DNA of 64,000 nt, taken from the NCBI RefSeq assembly GCF_019039215.1, contig NZ_JAHNZZ010000001.1, positions 629,740 through 693,739 of the forward strand, in the 5' to 3' direction. The position numbers and the translations under genes are program-made. Below the pieces are notes generated by a model. That model saw nothing but the letters and a program-made list of their open reading frames with translations. It ran no database searches and was not told the origin of the DNA. Numbering within the stretch: position 1 is the first letter of the stretch; each line of letters begins with the position of its first letter. The DNA comes from Bacillus sp. FJAT-29790. GTDB taxonomy: Bacteria > Bacillota > Bacilli > Bacillales > Cytobacillaceae. Shown here in pieces: positions 52,263-61,352 of this stretch.

Positions 52263-53960
52263 ATGTCAAAATTTACACAAAAGGAATTTACAACAGCTGA
52301 TGCCATTGTACAAGAGCTCGTTTCTGCAGGTGTTGAAGTCGCTTTTGGAATTGTAAGTATTCACAACTTGCCAATCTATCAAGCTATTCATCGGGATGGA
52401 AACATTCATTTGATCACTGCACGCGGGGAAAGTGGTGCGGTGAATATGGCTGATGGATATGCACGGGCAACCGGCAAATTGGGAGTTGTGATAACAAGTA
52501 CCGGATCTGGAGCAGGAAATGCCGCAGGTTCATTAGTTGAGGCGTGGAATGCAGGTATTCCACTTCTCCACATAACAGGTGAAATAGAGAGCCCGTATAT
52601 AAATGTAAGACGACAATATATTCATGAAGCGAAAGATCAACTAACGATGATGGAAGGTGCATGTAAACATGCATATCGTCTCCGTAAACCTGAACAGGCG
52701 GTTCCAATGATTCGTAAGTCAATCCATGAAGCCTTTGAAGCTCCTACTGGACCAGTTACTTTGGAGATTCCAATTGATTTCCAATCAGCGATCATTCCAA
52801 AAAGTAATATTATAGAAAACAACAAAGGTGTTACTACTCAATTAATTGAAACAGACTTTGTTTTACCTGACGAGATTGTTGCAAAAGTCTATGAAGCGCG
52901 TCGTCCTGTTCTATGGGCAGGAGGCGGGGTTATTAAATCCGAAGCGGCAAATGAAATAAAAGAATTGGCAGAATTAATCGGAGCACCAGTCATTACAAGC
53001 CAAGCGGGAAAAGGCTCAATTCCTGAAAATCATCCATTATGTATAGGTTATTTTTCTTCTACTCAAGATGTTCGGAATTTTGTGCAAAAGTCAGATTTAC
53101 TGATTAGTGTTGGTACCCAATTCCGAAGCACAGAGACAGCCCTTTGGGATAGCTTTCTTCCTGAAGACCATATTAGCATTAATACTGATATAAATGCTTT
53201 TAACCTCAATTACCCAATTACTCACGGTATTGTAAGTGACGCAAAGCAACTATTAAGAAAATTAATTAAAAGTATATCTAAAAGAGATATTTCAACAAAC
53301 AACGAGTATTTGGAGGAAGTTAGACGCGTTCGTGATAACGCACGGTGCTCGTTACTTGAAACGCTTGGGCCTTATAAGCACTTTGCAGAAGGTATACGAG
53401 AGATCTTACCTAATGACGCCGTCTTTGTTCGTGATGTAACTGTTCCTGCTAACTTATGGGGAAGTCGCGTAATTGATACTTATGAACCAAGAACATCTAT
53501 TCATGCTGCTGGTGGGGGAATAGGACAAGGACTTCCGATGGCAATCGGTGCACAGGCAGGTTGTAAAGATCGTACTGTTGTCTTGATGGTAGGAGATGGC
53601 GGATTTATGGTCAATGTTGGCGAAATGGCAACAGCTATCCAAGAAAATTTACCGATCGTTATTATTTTGTTTGACGACTCAGGGTATGGCGTATTACGTG
53701 GCATCCAAGATGTGGTATACGGAGAGCAATTCGCAGTAGATCTATTAAGTCCTGATTTTGTTAAGTTAGGCGAATCAATTGGTTTTGAATCAGCACGGGT
53801 TGGTTCACCTAAAGAATTTTTAACAGAATTTGAAAGAGCGGTTACCAGAGGAAAAGCCTCTTTAATTGTTGTAGATATGAAATGTGTTGGTCCAATCGCA
53901 AAAAAGAATGCAGTCACACCTGCAGTAGTACCAGATTATCGACCTAAAGCATTCAACTGA
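52263..53960 (+). CDS. TPP-dependent enzyme (acetolactate synthase / benzoylformate decarboxylase superfamily)
   Basis: The 565-residue protein has the three ThDP domains: pyrimidine-binding with catalytic Glu about 56 in ARGESGAVNMADGYARATGK, a central domain (about 200-330), and the PP domain with GDGGFMVNVGEM (about 445) and FDDSGYGVLRGIQDV. The usual GDG-NN metal motif ends in DD rather than NN, so the ligand set varies. The family includes acetolactate synthase, benzoylformate or indolepyruvate decarboxylase, 2-hydroxyacyl-CoA lyase and sulfoacetaldehyde acetyltransferase; the activity is not resolvable here. ATG 52263 follows GGGAGG. An aldehyde dehydrogenase follows, which fits decarboxylation or C-C cleavage to an aldehyde. 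Confidence 0.82.
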   Translation: MSKFTQKEFTTADAIVQELVSAGVEVAFGIVSIHNLPIYQAIHRDGNIHLITARGESGAVNMADGYARATGKLGVVITSTGSGAGNAAGSLVEAWNAGIPLLHITGEIESPYINVRRQYIHEAKDQLTMMEGACKHAYRLRKPEQAVPMIRKSIHEAFEAPTGPVTLEIPIDFQSAIIPKSNIIENNKGVTTQLIETDFVLPDEIVAKVYEARRPVLWAGGGVIKSEAANEIKELAELIGAPVITSQAGKGSIPENHPLCIGYFSSTQDVRNFVQKSDLLISVGTQFRSTETALWDSFLPEDHISINTDINAFNLNYPITHGIVSDAKQLLRKLIKSISKRDISTNNEYLEEVRRVRDNARCSLLETLGPYKHFAEGIREILPNDAVFVRDVTVPANLWGSRVIDTYEPRTSIHAAGGGIGQGLPMAIGAQAGCKDRTVVLMVGDGGFMVNVGEMATAIQENLPIVIILFDDSGYGVLRGIQDVVYGEQFAVDLLSPDFVKLGESIGFESARVGSPKEFLTEFERAVTRGKASLIVVDMKCVGPIAKKNAVTPAVVPDYRPKAFN

Positions 53961-54458
53961 ATAGCTAATATAGTCAGAAACTCTTTGGACACAGATAATC
54001 CTTTATTATAGCATTCCAAGTCTTTTATTTGTCTTAGTACATTTGAATCATTCCAACAACAAGGGGGAAAGGCATCAGAAGCGCTCAATGACTTTGTACG
54101 ACAGCAGTAGGAATTGAATATAGCCTTAATAAACATAAAATATCGATATCCGATTTTCTATTCTAAAGCACATTATAGTATCGCTGAATGGTCACGAGAT
54201 TAACGCTACAGTTTGTACAAAGGATACAAAAAAGGGTTGCTTAAATCGAATCCGTTGTCCCAGGAAAGTAGACTTTGGTGTTTTCTACCTACTCAGCTTG
54301 CCTTCTTTAGGGTAAATGAAATAGTAAATACAACTAACGGTAACAGAGTGGAGCTCAGATTATTGTATTTAGACACTGATAAGTTTAGAAAGTTTGATGC
54401 CAATACCGGATGGATTGCCCATTCCATGATCTATTTCAAGATAAGGGGAGGTTTTTTA
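53961..54458. other. 500-base spacer between the TPP enzyme and the aldehyde dehydrogenase
   Basis: A stop-bounded frame around 54001-54108 reads TFESFQQQGGKASEALNDF and ends in a stop, perhaps the tail of a lost gene. The in-frame extension of the dehydrogenase (54213-54458) has no family resemblance. No sigma-54 box was found. Promoter not identified. Confidence 0.35.
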
Positions 54459-55883
54459 ATGTATATTAATGGACAATGGGTGAAAACGAATAAGCAACTA
54501 GATGTGAAAAACCCTGGAACAGGTGATGTAGTAGATCAAATCTATCTAGTAGGAAAAGAAGAAACAGAGAATGCGATCCAAGCCGCAGAAGCTGCTTTTC
54601 CATTATGGTCTGAATTAACTGCTGAACACCGCGCTGACTATCTTGAGAGAGTTGTAAACAAACTTAAAGAAAAAAAAGAATATCTTGCTGAAATAATTAC
54701 AAAGGAAATGGGAAAATCCATTCATAATGCACGTTATGAAGTTAATAGTACTATTGCCTTCTTTAAGTGGTATGCGGAGGAAGCGAGAAGAGTTTATGGA
54801 GATACGATTCCAGCTTCCGCTACTAATAAACGTATTTCAGTTATCCGTCAACCTATTGGGGTTGTCGCAGCTATTACACCTTGGAATTTCCCTTTATCAA
54901 TGTCGGCACGTAAGCTTGGTCCTGCACTAGCTGTCGGCTGTACTGTTATTATCAAACCATCATCTGAGGCACCTCTATCTTCTGTAGAATTATTTAAGAT
55001 ATTTGATGAAGTCGGATTTCCAAATGGTGTAATTAATTTAGTTATAGGAAAATCAGGTGAAATTGCCGAACCACTTATGAAAAGTAAAGTTGTCCGAAAG
55101 ATTTCTTTTACTGGATCTACGGAAGTTGGAAAGATACTAATTCGTCAATCTGCAGAAACAGTAAAGAAAGTTTCTATGGAACTAGGCGGTCATGCTCCAT
55201 TTATCGTATTTGAGGATGCTGACATTGACTTAGCTGTCGATGGACTGATTCAAAATAAATTTGCATCTACCGGCCAACAATGTGTCTGTGCGAATCGAAT
55301 CTATGTTCATGATGATATCTATGATGAATTTGCAAAACGTTTTCAAGGAAAAATCGCTAAATTGAAAGTAGGAAATGGACTTGACGAATCAAATGAAATT
55401 GGTTCTATGACAAACGAAAGTGGAATTGAGAAAGTACATGATCAAGTCAAAGATGCTGTAGAAAAAGGTGCAAAAGTCCTTTATGGCGGGCACAGATTGA
55501 CAGATGGTGATTTAGCGAATGGATACTTTTATTCTCCGACATTACTGGTAGATGTGAAGGAAAGTATGAAAATATGTTTTGAAGAAACATTTGGTCCAGT
55601 GGCCCCTTTGATCCGGTTTAATTCAGAGGAGGAAGTTATTAAGAAGGCAAACGATATTGAGTATGGTCTTACATCTTACTTTTACACGAACGATTTATCT
55701 AGGATGTATCGAGTTTCTGAAAAATTAGAATATGGAATGGTGGGAGTAAATGATCCTGCTCCTTTTGCTGTGCAAGGACCATTTGGAGGTGTAAAAGAAA
55801 GTGGTTTAGGTCGTGAAGGTGGATATTATGGTCTAGATGATTATCTTGAGACAAAGTTAGTTTCTCTGGCGATTCAACTTTAG
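54459..55883 (+). CDS. NAD(P)-dependent aldehyde dehydrogenase
   Basis: The 474-residue enzyme has the ALDH signatures TPWNFPLSMSARKLGPALA, SFTGSTEVGKIL, MELGGHAPFIVFEDAD (catalytic Glu about 241) and GQQCVCANRIYV (catalytic Cys about 275), and the C-terminal GPFGGVKESGLGREGG. The overall pattern is of the succinate-semialdehyde/medium-chain aldehyde group. ATG 54459 follows AGGGGAGGTTTTTTA; the 82-codon upstream extension is rejected. It probably oxidises the aldehyde made by the TPP enzyme to an acid that could be activated by the ligase at 59198 (inference). Confidence 0.92.
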   Translation: MYINGQWVKTNKQLDVKNPGTGDVVDQIYLVGKEETENAIQAAEAAFPLWSELTAEHRADYLERVVNKLKEKKEYLAEIITKEMGKSIHNARYEVNSTIAFFKWYAEEARRVYGDTIPASATNKRISVIRQPIGVVAAITPWNFPLSMSARKLGPALAVGCTVIIKPSSEAPLSSVELFKIFDEVGFPNGVINLVIGKSGEIAEPLMKSKVVRKISFTGSTEVGKILIRQSAETVKKVSMELGGHAPFIVFEDADIDLAVDGLIQNKFASTGQQCVCANRIYVHDDIYDEFAKRFQGKIAKLKVGNGLDESNEIGSMTNESGIEKVHDQVKDAVEKGAKVLYGGHRLTDGDLANGYFYSPTLLVDVKESMKICFEETFGPVAPLIRFNSEEEVIKKANDIEYGLTSYFYTNDLSRMYRVSEKLEYGMVGVNDPAPFAVQGPFGGVKESGLGREGGYYGLDDYLETKLVSLAIQL

Positions 55884-56047
55884 TATTTATATTTTAGTAC
55901 ATTTAATCACTAGTGTTGCATTAAAATAGCTTGATTTTTAAAAAGACTCAAAATGCTCAATAACCCTATTTAAGCAAAGGAATAGTCCTTTTTTATGGAT
56001 AAAGTCAGGTGGTAACCCGTCTAAATCCACTAAAAAAGGACTTACGC
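55884..56047. other. spacer with an 11-bp inverted repeat before the transposase relic
   Basis: AGTCCTTTTTT (about 55985) and AAAAAAGGACT (about 56032-56042) are inverted copies. They lie just before the transposase-like frame and may be part of an IS leader. Confidence 0.4.
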
Positions 56048-56194
56048 ATGGACAAAATTCCACGAAAAACTTCATTTGGACAATGGTTTTCACCAATAAA
56101 TCTGTGTTTATGCAACACTATTGAAATTGGACAAATTAATCAATATTATCCTCAACAAGCAGTCATTCTGACCAATACAGGAAGTATCGGGTGA
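56048..56194 (+). pseudogene. N-terminal fragment of an IS4-type transposase
   Basis: From ATG 56048 the frame reads MDKIPRKTSFGQWFSPINL, strongly like the first residues of IS4-family transposases common in bacilli. It then loses similarity and stops after 49 codons. No DDE motifs, no rest of the element. A remnant, not an active IS. Confidence 0.5.
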
Positions 56195-56672
56195 ATTTAT
56201 TTGGGGATGGATTTTTCTCAAAGTGAACTCCTCGCCTACATTTATCTAATTTATGAGAAATAATGCTGGATCCAGATCAGCTTTTATCATTCACCACAGG
56301 GAATGATAAAAGTGATTTCTACATAAGTTCTCTATCGAAAGAAATTTTCCCATCATGAATCTAAATGAAAAATCTGTACGATCATTTCGGAACACAGATC
56401 TTAAAAGACCCATAGACTAGAAAAGATAAATTATCAATATGATTGATGAAGAAGCCTGAGTCAGCAGATGCCAGGCTTTATAATTTTAGAATTTTTTAAT
56501 TATACAAATTTAAGCGTATGGAGTTGACTGTTTTTAATTTTAAAGGTAAGATCCTAATGAATATTCTAAAAATTCATATAAATAATACTGGGTATAATTT
56601 ACGTTGTAGGAACTTCTAGCATTCGAATTAGATAGAGAATACCATCTCTAATAAAAAAAGGAGTGGCAAGCA
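56195..56672. other. spacer with hairpins and the regulator promoter
   Basis: CTTTTATCATTC (56281-56292) and GAATGATAAAAG (56301-56312) form a perfect stem. AAGCCTG...CAGGCTTT near 56449-56482 is terminator-like. TTGACT (56524-56529), 17 bases, TAAGAT (56547-56552) is a sigma-A promoter for the activator gene. ATGAATATTCTAAAAATTCAT (56558-56578) is a further TGAAT/ATTCA palindrome just downstream, possibly for autoregulation. Confidence 0.6.
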
Positions 56673-58358
56673 ATGGATAAATCTCCGGATTGGCTGGAAT
56701 CTATTCCATTTCCGATGATCTTAACAAATCAAGAATCGGTAATTAAAAGCTATAATTCTCTCTTTTTCAAGCTCTTTGACAATATTGTTGTTGGAGGAAA
56801 TATACAAGAGTTATTTAGTGAATGGAAAGTACTTGGGAATCTTCTTGTATTAGCGAAACTAGAGGATCAATCTTATTTATTGCAACATAACTATGTCGAG
56901 TGTAAAACTGAAACATCGGTACTATACATTGTATCTGACGGCAACTCCATTCAGCATTCACAAGGTATGATAAGAAAATTAGAGCATGAGAATAGAGAAC
57001 TAGACGCCGTTTTTGAGAACTCCTCCGATGGCATTTACATTACAGACAGTGATGGTTTGACGCTTAAAATAAATGCCGCTGTGGAGAGAGCCCTTGGCCA
57101 TCCCAAGGAAACATTTATAGGAAAGAATATCAAGCAGTTACTCCAGGATGGGGTTGTGAATGAAGCGCTGTCCTTTAAGGTGCTTGCACAGGGGAAGACC
57201 ATCCATTCAGTACCAACTAACCACTTCAACACACACTTAAAAACGGCTGTACCCATTTTTAATGAGGCCGGAGAAATCAAGAAAGTGGTCACCTATATCC
57301 GGGATCTCTCAGAATTAAATCATCTTTACCAAGAGTTAAATAAAGTATTAGAAATAAATGAGATGTATAAAGAAGAGTTGGAAAAGCTAAAAAACAAAAC
57401 ATGGTGGGATCCAGATATTGTTGTAGAAAGTAAACAGATGATAGATATATACGAGATGGGAGATCGAATTGCCAATTATGATGCTACTGTGTTAATACTT
57501 GGGGAAACAGGTGTAGGGAAAGATATATTTGCCCGGCATATTTACCATGCTAGTCAAAGACGGTTAAAGGGGGATTTCATAAAAATTAATTGTGGATCCA
57601 TTCCTCCGGATCTCTTGGAATCAGAGTTATTCGGTTATGAAGCAGGTTCATTTACAGGTGCGAGTCGGTCGGGAAAACCCGGATTGTTTGAACTGGCCGA
57701 TAAAGGGGGTTTGTTTTTAGATGAAGTGGGGGAGCTGTCATTGGCTTTACAGGTCAAGCTGCTCCGCGCTTTGCAGGATAAACAGATTCAGCGGATTGGC
57801 GGAACAAAACCAAAAAGTATAGATGTAAGGCTTATAGCAGCAACCAATCGAAATTTAAAAGAAATGGTCGAAAAGGGCGAATTTAGGGAAGATTTGTATT
57901 ATCGCTTAAATGTACTTCCGATCTCTATCCCTCCTTTGCGGGAAAGAAGAGAGGATATATTGCCTCTTGTTCAATCGTTTCTTCAGAAAGTAACTGAAAA
58001 ATACGGAATTTCCAAGGAATTCGACCGGAATTTAAAAAATTTTTTCTACCACTATAATTGGCCCGGGAATGTGAGGGAGCTGTCTAACCTTGTGGAACGG
58101 CTAGTCATTACGGTGCCTAATAATTTTATCACTGCGTCTGATCTTCCGGAAGAATATAAGGACAAAAAGGAGGTACCTGCTGCCTATATCAAAGAAATGA
58201 CACTGAAGGAAGCGGCGGAGGATGCTGAACGTGAGATATTATCTGTTGCTGTCCAAAAGTTTAAAAATACATATGAACTGGCGGAAGGTTTGGGGACGAG
58301 TCAGGCAACGATCGTAAGAAAACTTAAAAAATATAATTTGACAATAACACCTGCCTGA
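56673..58358 (+). CDS. sigma-54-dependent activator with two PAS domains
   Basis: The 561-residue enhancer-binding protein has an N-terminal PAS-like region (about 1-105), a clear PAS (about 108-225, with VFENSSDGIYITDSDGLTLK), a short coiled coil (about 230-250), the AAA+ domain (about 250-490) and a C-terminal Fis-type helix-turn-helix (about 530-558, GTSQATIVRKLKKY). Walker A is GETGVGKD (about 276), Walker B GGLFLDEVGEL (about 345), arginine-finger region REDLYYRLNVLPI. The sigma-54 contact loop is GSFTGA rather than GAFTGA. Same class as BkdR/RocR; the PAS pair would bind the inducer acid or a CoA derivative. Flanked by sigma-54 promoters on both sides. GGAGTGGCAAGC precedes the ATG. Confidence 0.93.
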   Translation: MDKSPDWLESIPFPMILTNQESVIKSYNSLFFKLFDNIVVGGNIQELFSEWKVLGNLLVLAKLEDQSYLLQHNYVECKTETSVLYIVSDGNSIQHSQGMIRKLEHENRELDAVFENSSDGIYITDSDGLTLKINAAVERALGHPKETFIGKNIKQLLQDGVVNEALSFKVLAQGKTIHSVPTNHFNTHLKTAVPIFNEAGEIKKVVTYIRDLSELNHLYQELNKVLEINEMYKEELEKLKNKTWWDPDIVVESKQMIDIYEMGDRIANYDATVLILGETGVGKDIFARHIYHASQRRLKGDFIKINCGSIPPDLLESELFGYEAGSFTGASRSGKPGLFELADKGGLFLDEVGELSLALQVKLLRALQDKQIQRIGGTKPKSIDVRLIAATNRNLKEMVEKGEFREDLYYRLNVLPISIPPLRERREDILPLVQSFLQKVTEKYGISKEFDRNLKNFFYHYNWPGNVRELSNLVERLVITVPNNFITASDLPEEYKDKKEVPAAYIKEMTLKEAAEDAEREILSVAVQKFKNTYELAEGLGTSQATIVRKLKKYNLTITPA

Positions 58359-58544
58359 ATGAATGTTCAAGAACGAAAAGAAATAAGTATTGCCGATTTA
58401 ACTTTGCATCTTAAGGATAAAGATGTGTCGGCAAAACTTATTCTTTTTTTATGGAAATAACATTTGTCCGATTAGCCTGGTTAATAGAAGCTATATATAT
58501 GTTCGGCTTCTTCCTGCCGGGCTTTTCCTTTTTAGCCTGATTAA
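58359..58544. other. spacer after the activator gene
   Basis: CCGAT...ATCGG-like and GCCGGGC words occur but no clean terminator was found; a hairpin TTGCCGA-like near 58395-58432 is weak. No gene. Confidence 0.25.
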
Positions 58545-58633
58545 TGTTCAGTTTAATTCAAAAATGAATTTTACGTTCAAAAGTGGTTTAACTAATCCAT
58601 GGAAAATCGGACAGGATAATTTAATTATGAATC
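58545..58633 (+). promoter_or_regulatory. candidate enhancer region of the third sigma-54 promoter
   Basis: TGTTCAGTTTAATTCA (58545-58560) keeps the right half TTTAATTCA of the UAS motif. ATAATTTAATTATGAATC (58617-58634) is identical over 18 bases to a block before the thiolase promoter. Distance to the -24 box is about 60-150 bases. Confidence 0.6.
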
Positions 58634-58694
58634 TTGCGAGATAAAGAATAATGTAAAATCCCTTATTGTCATTGTTTTTAACCAAGTCTGAATT

Positions 58695-58711
58695 TTGGCA
58701 CTCTTCTTGCA
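58695..58711 (+). promoter_or_regulatory. sigma-54 (-24/-12) promoter of the ligase-carrier operon
   Basis: TTGGCACTCTTCTTGCA: GG at 58697-58698 and GC at 58709-58710, 10 bases apart; 16 of 17 bases match the thiolase promoter. Start expected near 58722. Confidence 0.9.
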
Positions 58712-58776
58712 AGTTAGATATATGTAAGGAATAATGCTTTTTTTATTTCTTATCCACAAGATAAAAAAGAGGGGAG

Positions 58777-58980
58777 ATGATGAGTATAGTAAGGTGGTCT
58801 GCAGTGACTTGTGAGAACGGGACAATGGATAATATGGGGAGTGGAGGAATGAGTAATTTAAACCGGCCACCGGGAAAAAAGTTGTCAGGAGGGGGTCCAT
58901 ATTACATTGGAATCCCGTCCATATTAATGTTTAGGGATTTTTTATCCTTCACAGAAGATAATTCTACGAATATACGGTGA
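58777..58980 (+). CDS. small ORF downstream of the third sigma-54 promoter, doubtful
   Basis: A 67-codon frame follows AGAGGGGAG, three bases before ATGATG, with a second GGAGG-preceded ATG inside at 58850 (MSNLNRPPGKKLSGGG). No family recognised and composition is not typical of a membrane or secreted protein. It lies where the thiolase leader also has a short ORF, so it may be a leader peptide, a true small protein, or the remains of a gene. Confidence 0.3.
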   Translation: MMSIVRWSAVTCENGTMDNMGSGGMSNLNRPPGKKLSGGGPYYIGIPSILMFRDFLSFTEDNSTNIR

Positions 58981-59197
58981 TTTATGACAGATTAGAGAAC
59001 AGTCTTTCTGATGGGGTGAGAGGGAAATAGCTGAACCTCTTAAAGTATATTGATTGTTTCTCCGGAAGAGTATGGAGGTATAAAGCAATCATTTTCAACT
59101 ACCTGTATAGATGTAGTTCACTTAATCTATATATCTATGCTCATAATTAATATTCATAATCGGTTACAAGAGAAATCATTTAATGAGGTGAGTATCC

Positions 59198-61321
59198 GTG
59201 AAAAAAAATCTTAATTTAGAACCTATGTTTTCTCCCAAGTCTATTACGATCATCGGTGCATCACGCGGAGAAGGAAAAATTAGTGCAAGACCGTTATATC
59301 TTTTACGTAAACTAGGATATCAAGGATCCATTTACCCTGTTAATGCAAAATACACAGAAATAGAAGGATTTCCCTGTTATCAGGATATTGAAAGTTTGCC
59401 AAAAGATATTGATATGGCCATTCTTTCAATTAGGGCAACCGATGTCTTGCCTGCCTTGGAGAGATTGGCGAAAAGATCAGTGAAAAGTGCGGTTGTTTTT
59501 AGTTCGGGTTTTGCGGAAATTGGAGAAAATGGGCGGGAACTTCAACAGCGTCTGACTGAATTCGTTGAACGAACAGGTATTCCAGTATGTGGGCCTAACT
59601 CCTTAGGTTTTTTCAATTTAAAAGACAAAGTAGTTGCTTCGTTTCAACAAATAGAAGCTAGCCGTATGGATCCCATAGCATTTGTAACGCAAAGCGGAGC
59701 TTTTGGAACCCTTACCTACAAAATGCTTGAAGAAATGGAAATAGGTTATCAATATTTTGCTTCTTCCGGGAATGAGGCTGGTGTCGATTTTTTTGATTAT
59801 GTTCACTATTTTGCCGAGCAGGAAGAGATCAAAGTCATTGGGGGTTACATTGAAGGGGCAAGGGATATTGAGAAAATGGATAATGCCATCCGCATGTGCC
59901 AACAACAGGATAAGCCGCTGATCTTGATGAAGGTAGGGACGTCCCAATTAGGAGCCACTGCAGCAATTTCCCACACCTCTTCTCTAGCTGGGGATGCATC
60001 GATTTACTCCAACTATTTTCAACAAAGGAATGTTGTCCAAGTTGATGATGAACAAGAACTAATCGATACAATCAATCTGTTTCATAAGGCAAAAACGAGT
60101 CCTAAAAGAGGTGGGGTAGCGATCGTTACCATTTCAGGTGGAGCCGGAATCGTAATGGCTGATAAATGTGAACAAAACAATGTTGAGTTAACCAAGTTGA
60201 TGCCAGAGACAGTCACACAGCTTGAAGAACTTCTACCTGCATTTGCATCTGTCAAAAATCCAATTGATGTGACAGCGCAAATCATTCAGGATCTCGATAA
60301 ACTTTCTGATAGTATCAATGTATTATTAAAAGATGATGGGGTAGAGGCGCTTGTGATTTACATGCAAATAGGGGACCCTGTCGCTCCTGTAATTATTCCT
60401 AAATTATCAAAAGTGGCTAATGAAACGAATAAAACGTTTGTTGTCTGTTGGGCCGGGGCTTCAGAAAAGACGAAAGAAATGTTATCTGCTGAAGGTATTT
60501 GTTGGCTTCATACTCCAAGCCGTACAATTCGGGCCCTAAAAAATCTGATGCATTATAACAAACGAAAAGAACTGTTGTCTGAACAAAAGAACATTTTTGC
60601 GGAAAGATTGACCGATCGTACGGAATTGGAAGCGATCGAAGGAACGATTAATGAGTATACGGGAAAAAGTTATTTGGAATCATATGGAATTCCAATACCA
60701 GCAGGAAATATAGCCAGAAACGTTGAGGAGGCTATTGAAGCAGCGAATGCAATAGGATATCCAGTTGTATTAAAAGTACTGTCACAGCAAATCGCCCATA
60801 AAAGCGAAGTTGGCCTTGTGAAAATCAATGTGAAATCGGCCGCGGAGGTAAGAAGTTCTTTTGAAGAAATCATGTCCAACGCTTTAAAATACGACCCTAA
60901 TCTTCAAGTTGACGGAATTCTTGTGGAGGAGATGATTGGGGAGGGTGTCGAAGTAATGGTTGGTTCGATTCAAGACCCGTTATTTGGTCCATGTGTTCTG
61001 TTAGGCTTAGGAGGTATTTTTGTTGAGGTATTTAAAGATTCGGTGATCAGACCAGCTCCATTAACTATAGAAGATGCAAAAGAGATGATACAGTCCATAA
61101 AAGGATATGCCATTTTAAAAGGTGTCCGCGGTAAAGGCCCTTATGATGTCCATGCATTGGCGGAAACACTCGTAAAGGTTTCAGAGTTAAGCTTGGACCA
61201 AAAAGATTGGCTGCAAGAATTGGATATAAACCCAGTAATGGTGCATGAAGAAGGAAAAGGTATCACAGCTCTTGATGCATTATTCGTTGGAAAGCAAGGA
61301 GCATTATCTTTATCTCATTAA
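59198..61321 (+). CDS. ADP-forming acyl-CoA (acetate-CoA type) ligase, fused alpha-beta
   Basis: The 707-residue protein joins a CoA-binding domain (about 10-140, SITIIGASRGEGKIS and GPNSLGFFNLKDK), a ligase-like domain with the phospho-His loop ISHTSSLAGDASIY (His about 258), and a C-terminal ATP-grasp domain (about 475-700, YPVVLKVLSQQIAHKSEVGL, DGILVEEMIGEGVEVMVG and LGLGGIFVEVFKD). The family makes acyl-CoA from a free acid, CoA and ATP giving ADP and phosphate, or runs in reverse. Placed with an importer and beta-oxidation genes, acid activation is likely. GTG 59198 follows AATGAGGTGAGTATCC. Substrate may be aromatic or short-chain. Confidence 0.9.
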   Translation: MKKNLNLEPMFSPKSITIIGASRGEGKISARPLYLLRKLGYQGSIYPVNAKYTEIEGFPCYQDIESLPKDIDMAILSIRATDVLPALERLAKRSVKSAVVFSSGFAEIGENGRELQQRLTEFVERTGIPVCGPNSLGFFNLKDKVVASFQQIEASRMDPIAFVTQSGAFGTLTYKMLEEMEIGYQYFASSGNEAGVDFFDYVHYFAEQEEIKVIGGYIEGARDIEKMDNAIRMCQQQDKPLILMKVGTSQLGATAAISHTSSLAGDASIYSNYFQQRNVVQVDDEQELIDTINLFHKAKTSPKRGGVAIVTISGGAGIVMADKCEQNNVELTKLMPETVTQLEELLPAFASVKNPIDVTAQIIQDLDKLSDSINVLLKDDGVEALVIYMQIGDPVAPVIIPKLSKVANETNKTFVVCWAGASEKTKEMLSAEGICWLHTPSRTIRALKNLMHYNKRKELLSEQKNIFAERLTDRTELEAIEGTINEYTGKSYLESYGIPIPAGNIARNVEEAIEAANAIGYPVVLKVLSQQIAHKSEVGLVKINVKSAAEVRSSFEEIMSNALKYDPNLQVDGILVEEMIGEGVEVMVGSIQDPLFGPCVLLGLGGIFVEVFKDSVIRPAPLTIEDAKEMIQSIKGYAILKGVRGKGPYDVHALAETLVKVSELSLDQKDWLQELDINPVMVHEEGKGITALDALFVGKQGALSLSH

Positions 61322-61352
61322 ATAAAAACCGGTCGGAGGAAGTGGGTAGTTT

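Noticed and set aside
54213-54458. 82-residue N-terminal extension of the aldehyde dehydrogenase
   Set aside because: No family similarity; AGGGGAGG directly precedes ATG 54459, where the normal ALDH start lies.
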